Assembly (NCBI GenBank): GCA_030530205.1
Contig: JAUMVK010000009.1
Coordinates: 49,343-113,342, forward strand
Source: RGIG3701 sp030530205
Lineage (GTDB): Bacteria; Planctomycetota; Planctomycetia; Pirellulales; Thermoguttaceae
Direction: 5' to 3'
DNA length: 64,000 nt
The notes under the pieces were generated by a model that worked only from the letters and a program-made list of their open reading frames with translations, had not been told where the DNA came from and did no database searches. The position numbers and the translations under genes were made by a program. Shown here piece after piece: positions 56,097 to 64,000 of the stretch (position 1 is its first letter; every line of letters starts with the position of its first letter).

Positions 56097-57503
56097 ATGC
56101 AAAAAATCGTTTCACGTGAAATCCTTTGGCCTTTCATCCTTTTGACCACTCTGTTCGCCTGGTGGGGCCTGGCGAATAATATGACGGACACGCTGCTCCC
56201 GGCGTTCAAGCGGATCATGAGCTTCAACGACGGAACGACCGCGTGGATCCAGGTCGTTTGCTATGCGCTGGGTTACGGCTGCTGCGCGATCCCCGGCGCG
56301 ATCTTCATGAAACGTTTCACCTATAAAGCGGGCGTTTTACTTGGCCTTGGAATGTTCGTCTTCGGGACCCTCGCGTTCTTTCCGGCAAAATTTGCGTACC
56401 ACTCCCCGGGTTTGTGCTACATGATTTACCTCGCGGCGATCCTCGTGACGTTCGGCGGTCTGGCGATCCTGGAAACGGCGTGCAACGGCTACGTCTGCGC
56501 CATGGGCGACCCGGAAACGGCCGTCCGCCGGTTAAATCTCGCGCAGTCGTTCAACCCGTTCGGCTCGCTCGTCGGAATCGTTTTGAGCCAGGTTTTCATT
56601 CTTTCCCAGCTCAGCCCCCTGACCGCGGCAGAGCGAAGCAAACTCCCGGCGGAGGAACTGGCGGCGGTCCAATCGTCGGAGCTTTCGGCGGTCTCCGCGA
56701 CTTATGCGCTGATCGGCCTGATCCTGTTGGCGACCTGGCTCGCGATTTTCTTCACCCGAATGCCGAACATCAGGGAGACCGAGACGAAAATCGACTTTTT
56801 CGGGACGTGGAAGCGACTGTTCCGCAAACCGGCGTACGTGCTTTCGGTGATCGCGCTCTTTTTCGTCGTGGGGTCGCACATCAGCTGCTGGTCGTACACG
56901 GTCCGGTACTGCATGGTGGCGCTGAATCTCGACCAGATCGCGCAGACGGCTCCCGAAACCCTCCGGAACATCGAGACGATCAGCAGTAAATTTTACGATT
57001 TCTGCGAGCTGGTGGGCCTGACCGGGTTCATTCCCAAGACCGCGGAACAGTGCGGCGCAACGTTCTACATTTTCTCCCAGATTCTGTTCATCAGCGGCCG
57101 TTTCTGCTGCACCGGGCTGATGAGCCGGATCCGTCCGTCGAGCATTTTGGCCCTTTTCGCGGTCTGCGCCTTCATTTGCACGGGGATCGTCGTGGCGAGT
57201 CCCAACCTGCTCGGCGTTTACGCGCTCTGCTGCGCTTCCGGATTCATGTCGCTGATGTTCCCGACCGTCTTCAGCTACGGCACGCGAAACCTCGGTTCCG
57301 ACGCGAAAATGGCCGGCGCCGGAATGGTCACGATGCTCTGTGGCGGCGCGATCCTGACGCAGATCCAGGGGATCATTTCCGACTCGACCGGTTCGATCGC
57401 CTACGCCTACGCCGTCCCGCTCTTCGCCTTCTTCATGGTGGCGCTTTATGCGATTTTCGTCTGCCGCCGGATGGACGGAACCCCGAAAATTAGCGAGGAA
57501 TGA
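56097..57503 (+). CDS. FucP-like major facilitator sugar transporter
   Basis: A 468-residue protein with about 12 membrane segments, resembling the L-fucose:H+ symporter FucP. Characteristic blocks are LTTLFAWWGLANNMTDTLLP (near residue 18), VQVVCYALGYGCCAIPGAIF-like sequence (near 55), GGLAILETACNGYVCAMGDP (near 123), RRLNLAQSFNPFGSLVG (near 147) and FMSLMFPTVFSYGTRNLG near 385. The NxxQxFNPxG element is a FucP signature. It imports a monosaccharide with protons; fucose is likely but L-galactose, glucose or arabinose are possible. The stop is built from a heptamer unit (GAGGAATGA), and repeat arrays lie on both sides. The ribosome-binding site is not evident. Confidence 0.87.
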   Translation: MQKIVSREILWPFILLTTLFAWWGLANNMTDTLLPAFKRIMSFNDGTTAWIQVVCYALGYGCCAIPGAIFMKRFTYKAGVLLGLGMFVFGTLAFFPAKFAYHSPGLCYMIYLAAILVTFGGLAILETACNGYVCAMGDPETAVRRLNLAQSFNPFGSLVGIVLSQVFILSQLSPLTAAERSKLPAEELAAVQSSELSAVSATYALIGLILLATWLAIFFTRMPNIRETETKIDFFGTWKRLFRKPAYVLSVIALFFVVGSHISCWSYTVRYCMVALNLDQIAQTAPETLRNIETISSKFYDFCELVGLTGFIPKTAEQCGATFYIFSQILFISGRFCCTGLMSRIRPSSILALFAVCAFICTGIVVASPNLLGVYALCCASGFMSLMFPTVFSYGTRNLGSDAKMAGAGMVTMLCGGAILTQIQGIISDSTGSIAYAYAVPLFAFFMVALYAIFVCRRMDGTPKISEE

Positions 57504-57550
57504 AGAATTAGTTATGAGTCAGGAGTGAGGAGTCAGGAGTTTGAGTGAGG
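57496..57550. repeat. Heptamer-repeat array after the FucP gene
   Basis: GAGGAATGA, AGTCAGGAGTGAGGAGTCAG and similar units run from the last codons of the FucP gene into the spacer. A small inverted pair GGGCG/CGCCC follows at about 57554-57577. Confidence 0.75.
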
Positions 57551-57650
57551 CGGGGCGTTTGATGAACGTTTCGCCCAAACTCCCTGAAAATTCAGGAACG
57601 AAGAAAATATTTTTTCCCCCCCACCTTTTTTGACCGGATCGACAAAAAAA

Positions 57651-60600
57651 ATGAAAAGAAAAACCCTTCCCGTTCTCGTTCTGCTGGTTTTGCAGATGGT
57701 TTTCGTCTCGGCCCTCTTTGGGGAGGCGAATTTCCGCGTCTTTGAAAAAGAGTTTCCGACCTACCCGTTTGGGGACCCGGACCCGGTTCCGACGATGAGC
57801 CGGTTTTACCCGTACTTCCGGTTCGACGGCTACGCGATCCAGAAAGAAATGAAAAAGTGGAGGGTCGTGGAGCTTTCCAACGATTACATTTCCATGGAGA
57901 TTTTGCCCGAAATCGGCGGGAAGATCTGGTCCGTGACCGAGAAATCAACCGGGAAATCGATCATTTACGCCAATCCAGTCGTGAAGTTCCGCGAGGTCGG
58001 AATGCGCGGCCCCTGGACCAGCGGCGGGATCGAGGTGAACGTGGGGATCATCGGCCACGCCGCCTCATGCTCGTCCCCGGTCGATTGGAACGTCCGCAAA
58101 AATCCCGACGGAAGCGTCAGCTGCTTCATCGGCGCGCTGGAACTCATCACCCGGGCGAATTGGGAGGTGGAAATCAATCTTCCGACCGATTCCGCCATTT
58201 TCGCCATGAAGTTTTACTGGCACAACGCGTCGGGGCAGACGGAGCTGTACTACACTTGGACCAACGTGGGCGTGCGTACGGACGGCGGGATGCAGGTCGT
58301 GAATCCCGGAACCTACCGAATCGGTCACGCGGGCGAACTTGACCCGTGGCCTATGGATCCGAAGCGTGAAAAAGACCTTTCCGTTTACGAAAACAACGAT
58401 TTCGGCTCGTACAAATCGTACCACATTCTCGGGCGGCTCGCGGAGTTTTACGGCGTGTACCACCGCGACGAGGATTTCGGCGTCGCGTCGATCATTCCGA
58501 TGGAAGGGAAACGCGGGCGGAAGGTCTGGATCTGGGGCCTTTCGCGCCAAGGGATGATCTGGGAGGACCTTCTGACCGACCCGCCGGCAAAGCAGTACGT
58601 CGAGATCCAGGCCGGGCGTCTGTTCAACCAGTGCAGCGGCGACAGTTCATACACGCCGTTCAAAAACCGGGAGTTTGCCCCATTCGCGACCGAACAGTGG
58701 GTCGAGTACTGGATGCCGGTCATGAAGATCGGCGGGTACTGCGCCGCCAGCGTGTATGGTGCGCTGAACGTCACGCAAAACGACGGTGGGAAGCAGGTGG
58801 TTCTTCAGTTTTGCCCGTCCCGGACTTTTGAGGCGGCCCTGAAGATCTACGACGGCGAGGAACTCCTCTGGAAGTCCGAAACGCCCGTGAAATTCCGGAC
58901 GCTCGAACCCTTCCGACTCGAAAAAACTTTTGAGCAGACCCCCGAAAGACTGCGTGTCGTTTTGGGGGAAAACCTCCTCGCTTGGCCGGGGGACGTGGAA
59001 AAAAAAGAATGGGTCCACATGAATTGGGGGGATCATTGTTGGTCGGGCTACATGGATTTTGCGTTGAATCGTCCGCTTGAGTCCAAGATCGACCAGAAAA
59101 AAATCGAAAGCCCATCGGCCGACTATTTGATGGGGCGCGAGTTTATGCGTGACCACGAGTACGCCAAATCGGATAAAAAGTTCATGGAATGCCTCAAAAA
59201 AGACCCACTTTACGTCCCGGCATACGTCGGACTGGCGGAAAATTCAAACCGGCGCGGTGACTGGGATATCGCCGAGGACTTGGCGCGTCAGGCGCTCAGA
59301 ATCGACACTTACGACGCAGCGGCGAACTATCAGCTCGGTCTGGCGTACCTTCATCTTGGAAACCTTACGAACGCGAAAGAAGCGTTTTCGGTCTGCGTCA
59401 TTTCCGACTCCTGCCGCTCGGCTGGGTTCACCGGTTTGGCCAAGGCCCGGCTCAAAGCTGGCGAGTGGGTCCGCGCCGACGAAGCCGCGCAGCAGGCGTT
59501 GATCTACAACGCGCTGAACGCCGACGCGATCTGCGCCCGTTCCGCCGCTTTGCGTCACGCGAAGCCGGAAAACACCGCCGAATCCGGGAAGGACCTGAAA
59601 GACCTGAATTTCCTGAAAGATTTCAGCGCGGCGCACCCGCTTCTGTCCCTTCCGCTGGCGGAGCTTTTCCTTCACGGCGAGCTGGAAGAGTCGGCTTTTC
59701 TCGCCTCCGTGCAGTGTGAACTCCCGCACGAAACGTTCCTCGAACTGGCTGCGTGGTACAAGACGGTAGGCCTGACGGAGGACGCACTGCGGATCATCGA
59801 GACGGCCCTGAAACGCCCCGATGTACGCAGGACGGAACTTTTGTACTGGCTGGCGTTTTTGAAAGATGACCCGAAAGCTCTGGCTCAGGCGGAAAATGAG
59901 TCGGTTGACTTTTGCTTCCCGTTCCGGCCGGAGGCGCTTGAGGTTTTCAGGTGGGCGTCGCGGAATAATGGAAAGGCTTGGAAAAAACGCTACCTGTTGG
60001 CGGTTCTGTTTGCGGCGCTGGAAAAACCGGAGCTAGCGTCGCAACTCTTGCGAGAGTGCGGCGAGACACCGGATTACGCGCCCTTTTACGCTTTCCGGGC
60101 AGAGCTTGCGAAGTCACAGTCTGAGCCGAGAGAAAACGTAAAAAAGGACCTGGAACGTGCGTTCCGTCTGGAGCCGGAAACCCCGCGTTACGCCACGAAA
60201 TACGCTGCATGGCTCGCGGAAAACGGTTGGGAAAAGGACCTGGACGCTCTGACGGCCGAGTACATTCAGAAGTTTCCGACCAATACGAATCTGGTCCTTC
60301 TGCGCGCCCGCGCCCTGATGATGAACAAGCGGGACCTGGAGGCGTACGAATTTCTGAAAAAAGCGGTCTTTCTCCCGGCGGAGGGGAGTTTGCTCGCCCG
60401 AAATCTCTGGCGCCGTGCGACGCTGAATCTGGCGGTTCAGGCGTTCGAGGCCGGAAAACTCGCGGAGGCTCTGGAATGGTCCAAATGCGCTCGTCTCTGG
60501 CCGGAAAATCTCGGCTCAGGGAAACCTTACGCCGACCTTTGCGACGAGCGGCTGGAGGACTGGATCGCGTATCTGTGCACGAAAAAGCCCGAATTTCCCA

Positions 60601-60839
60601 AGCGGATCGCCGCGCCGATGGATCCCGATCAGGAAAAAGTCTGGTCGAAAAAACCGGTTTCCGCCCTGCTTTCGGCCTTGGCTCTTCGCGAGCTTGGCGA
60701 GAATGAAAACGCTCAGAAACTCACGGATTCCCTGACCGGTCCTGATTTTGAGGCCCAGCGGAAGTTTTATGAGGAAAAAAACGCCGCGAATTTCAAAGCC
60801 GCCGATTTGCGCCAGCTCTTCAAGTGGCTGATGGATTAG
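57651..60839 (+). CDS. Secreted DUF5107 + TPR protein
   Basis: A 1062-residue exported protein. The start at 57651 opens a signal peptide (LPVLVLLVLQMVFVSALFG). Residues about 55-400 match the DUF5107 domain: VELSNDYISMEILPEIGGKIW, IYANPVVKFREVGMRGPWTS and GGIEVNVGIIGHAASCSSPVD, a galactose-mutarotase-like beta-sandwich. Residues about 490-1040 are helical pairs typical of tetratricopeptide repeats, for example YVGLAENSNRRGDWDIAEDL and AANYQLGLAYLHLGNLTNAK. Proteins with this layout occur next to glycoside hydrolases and are thought to bind or process carbohydrate, but the activity is not settled. It is followed after 43 bases by the DUF4838 gene. Confidence 0.85.
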   Translation: MKRKTLPVLVLLVLQMVFVSALFGEANFRVFEKEFPTYPFGDPDPVPTMSRFYPYFRFDGYAIQKEMKKWRVVELSNDYISMEILPEIGGKIWSVTEKSTGKSIIYANPVVKFREVGMRGPWTSGGIEVNVGIIGHAASCSSPVDWNVRKNPDGSVSCFIGALELITRANWEVEINLPTDSAIFAMKFYWHNASGQTELYYTWTNVGVRTDGGMQVVNPGTYRIGHAGELDPWPMDPKREKDLSVYENNDFGSYKSYHILGRLAEFYGVYHRDEDFGVASIIPMEGKRGRKVWIWGLSRQGMIWEDLLTDPPAKQYVEIQAGRLFNQCSGDSSYTPFKNREFAPFATEQWVEYWMPVMKIGGYCAASVYGALNVTQNDGGKQVVLQFCPSRTFEAALKIYDGEELLWKSETPVKFRTLEPFRLEKTFEQTPERLRVVLGENLLAWPGDVEKKEWVHMNWGDHCWSGYMDFALNRPLESKIDQKKIESPSADYLMGREFMRDHEYAKSDKKFMECLKKDPLYVPAYVGLAENSNRRGDWDIAEDLARQALRIDTYDAAANYQLGLAYLHLGNLTNAKEAFSVCVISDSCRSAGFTGLAKARLKAGEWVRADEAAQQALIYNALNADAICARSAALRHAKPENTAESGKDLKDLNFLKDFSAAHPLLSLPLAELFLHGELEESAFLASVQCELPHETFLELAAWYKTVGLTEDALRIIETALKRPDVRRTELLYWLAFLKDDPKALAQAENESVDFCFPFRPEALEVFRWASRNNGKAWKKRYLLAVLFAALEKPELASQLLRECGETPDYAPFYAFRAELAKSQSEPRENVKKDLERAFRLEPETPRYATKYAAWLAENGWEKDLDALTAEYIQKFPTNTNLVLLRARALMMNKRDLEAYEFLKKAVFLPAEGSLLARNLWRRATLNLAVQAFEAGKLAEALEWSKCARLWPENLGSGKPYADLCDERLEDWIAYLCTKKPEFPKRIAAPMDPDQEKVWSKKPVSALLSALALRELGENENAQKLTDSLTGPDFEAQRKFYEEKNAANFKAADLRQLFKWLMD

Positions 60840-60882
60840 AAAAAGGCCGACCCGTTCAAACATTCACCCCCCTGGAGATTCC

Positions 60883-63330
60883 ATGCATTTAAATTCGCTG
60901 TTTTTTTTCGCTTTTTTAATTGCGTTTCCGGTCCTTCTTTCCGCAGAGACCACCCTTTCCGTGGACGGTGAGCCGCACGCGGTCATCGTGCTTTCCGACT
61001 CCCCCACCCAGGTCGAACAGACGGCGGCTCGGGAGCTGAAAGAGCATTTGGACCTGATGACCGACGGCTCGTTTTCAATCGTTTCCCTTTCCGAACTGGA
61101 TGAAACCGCCGCGAAATCGCAGGCCAAAACGAAAATTTACGTCGGCGACTCTCCCCGGGTCCGCGAGCTTCTTCCGGACTTCGACCCGGAAAAACTCGGC
61201 TACGACGGGATCCGCATCAAAACGCTCGGCGACTCCCTCATTCTGGCGGGCCACCCGAAACGCGGCACGCTTTACGCGGTTTACTCTCTGCTTGAGGACC
61301 AGCTCGGCGTTCACTGGTGGAGCGACTCGGAACGGACCGTCCCGCACCGCGCGTCGATCGTTCTGCCTCCGCTCGACGTGACGTACGCCCCGAAGCTGAA
61401 ACTGCGCGAGGCGCACTACCGCGTCGGTTTTGACGGCATTTTCCAGGCCCGGCTCCATCAGAACGTTTCGTCCAAAACGCACTCGAACGGAAACCGCTCG
61501 GTCATTCCGCCCGAGTACGGCGGGAGCGACCACCTGCTCTACTTCAAAGCCCGGAACTCGGCGTTCCACTCGTTTTACGTCATTCTGCCCCCCTCGAAGT
61601 ACTTCAAGGACCACCCGGAGTGGTACAGTGAGATCAACGGCAAGAGGACGAGCGAAAGGGCCCAGCTTTGCCTGACGAACGAGGAAATGTTCCGTGAGTA
61701 CGTGAAAAACACGCTGGAGCTCCTCGCTCAGGAGCCGGGCGCGAAGTATATCTCCGTGACGCAAAACGACTGGGGCGGAAATTGCCAGTGCGCCAAATGC
61801 CGGGCCGTGGACGAAGAAAACGGAAGCCCCTCCGGCACCATGATCCAGTTCTGCAATCGGGTCGCGGACGAGATCCAAAAGGTTTACCCCGACGTTTACG
61901 TCGATACTCTGGCGTACCAGTACACGATGGCCGCGCCGAAAAAAGTGCGTCCGAATTCCAACGTGGCGGTCCGTCTGTGCAGCATGGGCGCCGGCTACCT
62001 GTACCCGATGGAGGACCGGAAGGACCCGGCGAACGAAAACTTCCTGAAAGCCGTGGACGACTGGTCCGCCATCACGGACAAACTGATCATCTGGCAGTAC
62101 ACCACCTGCTTTTCGTCCTACATGACGCCCCACCCGAACATGCGCGGCCTGATCCCCGACCTGCGTTTCTTCATCGAAAAAGGGGCTTTCGGCTACTTCG
62201 CCCAAGGGGACGCTTTCTGCGTGGCGGGCGATTTCGTGCGCCTGCGCAACTGGCTCCTTTCCCGCCTGATGTGGAACCCGGACCTCGACGAACGCGAGCA
62301 GTACGACCTCTTCATGCGCGGCTACTACGGCGACGAGGCGGGCCCGATCCTCCAGGAATACCTGAAACTGATCCACGACCGCGCGCAGGCCTCCGGGATC
62401 CATCTCCACTGCTACGAGAAAAACGTCCTCGGCTGGATGGACCTCGAAACCTTCAACCGGGCGATGGAGCTGATGGACCAGGCCACGGCCGCGGCCGAGC
62501 GTCAGGAAAAGGCCGACCCGGTCAAGTACGCCGGCACGGTGGAGCGCGTCCGCCGGGACCGCATCCCGATGGACCTGACGGCCCTCCTCTACTACTACCG
62601 CCTGAAGACCGACGCGGAGCGGACCGGCCAGCCCTTTAACGGCCCCGAAGATCCCGAGGCCGCGCTCGAAAGTCTGGTGAAGTACCTGCACGAGCTGAAC
62701 GTCGAGCGTTGCACCGAGTTCGGCGACGTTTGCCGTCTGGACCCGTACTGCGAATTCCTCCGGTCGAATTTGAAAAAGAATAAAGAAGTGTACGAAAAGT
62801 GCAAGGCTCCAGTCCGGCCCGACCCGTTTGTGGACGCGATCCCGGCCGAAAGCAGCTACGACGCGCAGGAAAGCGACATGATTTTGCGCGAGCCCGGCAA
62901 ATGGACCGACCTGTTCGACGATCCGGCGGCCTCGAACGGTCTGGCCGGAAAACTCCTCCCGAACCACACGGTCTGGGCGATCCATCTCCCGATCCCGAAG
63001 GCGATTTACGCACTGAAACCGGTCCAAAATTCAACCGAAACGGTCGACGCGGAGCCCCGCTTTCACATCTACGCATGGCTCCGTTGCGACGCCTCCGCGC
63101 TTGACTCCCCTGCTCCGGCTTTCCAGGTCGGAGTATTCGACCCGGCCCCGTGGAAACCGGTCTTCAGCCGTACGATCCCCACGAACCAGGCCTCGGGACC
63201 GGGCTACACGCGCCTTGACCTCGGAAACCACGTCCTTCCCCCGACGGCTTATTTCTGGGTCGCGCCGTTGAACAAGCCTGACCAGATCCGTGGAATTTAC
63301 CTGGATCGGGTCGTCTTTGTTCGTGAATGA
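60883..63330 (+). CDS. Secreted DUF4838 protein (glycosidase-like)
   Basis: An 815-residue exported protein with a signal peptide (cut near LSA/ETT). Residues about 25-150 resemble the N-terminal domain of alpha-glucuronidases (GH67N): TQVEQTAARELKEHLDLMT and GTLYAVYSLLEDQLGVHWW. Residues about 190-460 match DUF4838, a TIM-barrel-like region: YFKARNSAFHSFYVI, YISVTQNDWGGNCQCAKCRA, VYVDTLAYQYTMAAPKKVRP and FIEKGAFGYFAQGDAFC. A helical and a beta-rich C-terminal domain follow. The likely role is processing of plant or host glycans outside the cytoplasm, inferred from context. GGAG stands 5 bases before the ATG. Confidence 0.85.
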   Translation: MHLNSLFFFAFLIAFPVLLSAETTLSVDGEPHAVIVLSDSPTQVEQTAARELKEHLDLMTDGSFSIVSLSELDETAAKSQAKTKIYVGDSPRVRELLPDFDPEKLGYDGIRIKTLGDSLILAGHPKRGTLYAVYSLLEDQLGVHWWSDSERTVPHRASIVLPPLDVTYAPKLKLREAHYRVGFDGIFQARLHQNVSSKTHSNGNRSVIPPEYGGSDHLLYFKARNSAFHSFYVILPPSKYFKDHPEWYSEINGKRTSERAQLCLTNEEMFREYVKNTLELLAQEPGAKYISVTQNDWGGNCQCAKCRAVDEENGSPSGTMIQFCNRVADEIQKVYPDVYVDTLAYQYTMAAPKKVRPNSNVAVRLCSMGAGYLYPMEDRKDPANENFLKAVDDWSAITDKLIIWQYTTCFSSYMTPHPNMRGLIPDLRFFIEKGAFGYFAQGDAFCVAGDFVRLRNWLLSRLMWNPDLDEREQYDLFMRGYYGDEAGPILQEYLKLIHDRAQASGIHLHCYEKNVLGWMDLETFNRAMELMDQATAAAERQEKADPVKYAGTVERVRRDRIPMDLTALLYYYRLKTDAERTGQPFNGPEDPEAALESLVKYLHELNVERCTEFGDVCRLDPYCEFLRSNLKKNKEVYEKCKAPVRPDPFVDAIPAESSYDAQESDMILREPGKWTDLFDDPAASNGLAGKLLPNHTVWAIHLPIPKAIYALKPVQNSTETVDAEPRFHIYAWLRCDASALDSPAPAFQVGVFDPAPWKPVFSRTIPTNQASGPGYTRLDLGNHVLPPTAYFWVAPLNKPDQIRGIYLDRVVFVRE

Positions 63331-63383
63331 ACATGGATTGGGGAGGAAAATGAAAAAAACTCTCAAAAACCCCTCCCTCCCCC

Positions 63384-63411
63384 TTTACAAAACGGGAAAG
63401 TGTGCTATACT
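63384..63411 (+). promoter_or_regulatory. Promoter of tRNA-Ile
   Basis: TTTACA, 16-base spacer, TATACT with extended TGC; the tRNA starts 58 bases after the -10. Confidence 0.7.
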
Positions 63412-63468
63412 ATCCATCATCTTGAGTGAAAATTACCACCCAAGCCCAAACCGAATCAACCATCATTC

Positions 63469-63542
63469 GGGCATGTAGCTCAGTTGGTTAGAGCGCCGCC
63501 CTGATAAGGCGGAGGTCCCAAGTTCGAATCTTGGCGTGCCCA
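63469..63542 (+). tRNA. tRNA-Ile(GAU)
   Basis: The cloverleaf is complete over 74 bases. The acceptor stem is GGGCATG with CGTGCCC, the D-arm AGCTCAGTTGGTTAGAGC, the anticodon stem CCGCC/GGCGG with loop CTGATAA (anticodon GAT), and the T-arm TTCGAATC, with A as discriminator. CCA is not encoded. It has its own promoter and is followed by a terminator, so it is transcribed alone rather than inside an rRNA operon. Its 3' half abuts an integrase remnant and is a likely attachment site. Confidence 0.97.
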
Positions 63543-63974
63543 TAAGGAGTCCTCGCAGATGTTTGCAGAGGACTCTTTTTTTGTCTGTTTCGTGCCGTGT
63601 TTTACGGGGCTTGGCGAGGTTTTTCTAGCGGATGGGATGCACTGCGAGGACGCGGAACAGGCGGATTTTTTGGCACGGGGTAGGACGTTTTTCAGGCAAG
63701 AGAAGCAATCGATTTTTTTAATTGCGTTCAGCATCCGTCCTTTGTGCAAAATCTGGTAATGTTTGACTGCCACTTTATAATTGTGGTCGGCGATGTGCTC
63801 GTAGACCGGGATGTCCCGGACCTGTTCCAGAAGGTCGGAGCAGAACGATTTACGGAGGTTGTACCACGGGTTCGGATAAGCCGGGAGGCCATTCTCATCC
63901 AGGAAGCGGGCCGTCATCACCGAGAAGTTCTGATCGGGGCGCATTCCAGCCTGTTGCACATACCACCCCGCCAA
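63480..63974 (-). pseudogene. Tyrosine recombinase (integrase) remnant, 3' part
   Basis: The frame encodes the catalytic end of a phage-type integrase: FLDENGLPAYPNPWYNLRKS with the second conserved Arg, then EHIADHNYKVAVKHYQI with a His and the candidate nucleophile Tyr. The usual HxxR reads YxxR (Tyr-Asn-Leu-Arg). A TAG stop lies in the same frame at 63977-63975, directly before the first recognisable residues, and the only start offered is TTG, so the gene is interrupted or frameshifted. The last 20 or so codons (ARQDSNLGPPPYQ...) are the antisense of the tRNA and the terminator, hence probably not genuine protein. The rest of the gene is past the window end. Confidence 0.5.
63547..63582 (+). 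terminator. Rho-independent terminator of tRNA-Ile
   Basis: The 8-pair stem GAGTCCTC/GAGGACTC, extended by GCA/TGC, is followed by seven Ts, starting 5 bases after the tRNA. Confidence 0.85.
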
Positions 63975-64000
63975 CTAATCCCATCTTGTATTTTCCTGAA

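Noticed and set aside
61075..63027. 650-residue minus-strand frame
   Set aside because: Shadow of the DUF4838 gene with biased antisense composition.
63480..63560. Protein tail ARQDSNLGPPPYQ as genuine coding sequence
   Set aside because: It is the reverse-strand translation of the tRNA-Ile gene and its terminator, a known annotation artefact.

Overview
This 64 kb window reads as a chromosomal stretch of a saccharolytic bacterium, most probably a gut- or rumen-type planctomycete (Planctomycetota); a PVC relative such as Lentisphaerota cannot be excluded. The lineage is inferred from Tat-type Gfo/Idh/MocA oxidoreductases, a DUF1080 protein, a terpenoid-cyclase-fold/DUF4159 protein, a secreted beta-propeller with c-type haem motifs and DUF4838/DUF5107 proteins. 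The ten Ns at 55921-55930 show that it is a scaffolded draft assembly.

Layout. 1-6 kb: secreted DUF4159 protein with the start of a second secreted protein after it, an AlgX/AlgJ-like DHHW protein, an enolase-superfamily enzyme and an acidic tandem-repeat tail-anchored protein. 6-11 kb: galE, a BASS-type transporter and a bioB-bioD-bioA operon. 11-16 kb: an RtcR-like AAA protein without its sensor, a glycosyltransferase, a TIM-barrel sugar isomerase and the haem beta-propeller. 16-23 kb: Gfo/Idh/MocA oxidoreductase, acyl-CoA ligase, small lipoprotein, larB and a GH32-type enzyme. 23-30 kb: MazG/membrane protein/ABC ATPase operon, lipase-like hydrolase and secreted alpha-barrel protein. 29.6-30.6 kb: an isolated rnfB between two copies of one repeat element. 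30-37 kb: oxidoreductase, secreted glycosidase-like protein, GH43-like protein and DUF1080 protein. 37-41 kb: a tight six-gene operon, mostly of unknown function, behind a consensus promoter. 41-50 kb: phosphodiesterase, GH123-like enzyme, oxidoreductase, GH28, FGGY sugar kinase and ankyrin protein. 51-63 kb: deoC with a GH39-like enzyme, a short UvrA2-type protein, a FucP-type transporter, a DUF5107/TPR protein and a DUF4838 protein. 63.5 kb to the end: tRNA-Ile(GAU) with promoter and terminator, abutted by a tyrosine-recombinase remnant.

The metabolic theme is outside-in use of complex glycans: several secreted glycoside hydrolases, keto-sugar type enzymes (three Gfo/Idh/MocA plus DUF1080), a fucose-type transporter, a sugar kinase, deoxyribose-phosphate aldolase and galE. 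The genes are scattered singly or in pairs with their own promoters rather than gathered in one locus.

The most unusual signal is not a gene. At least a dozen intergenic sites carry arrays of related 7-base units (AATTCAT, TTAGGAG, TGAGGAG, ATAATGA), often as inverted arms around a shared GC-rich core. They sit against start and stop codons, flank rnfB and the ankyrin gene as pairs, and supply stop codons to several genes. Second in interest are the uncharacterised operon at 37.2-41.3 kb and the sensorless RtcR homologue.
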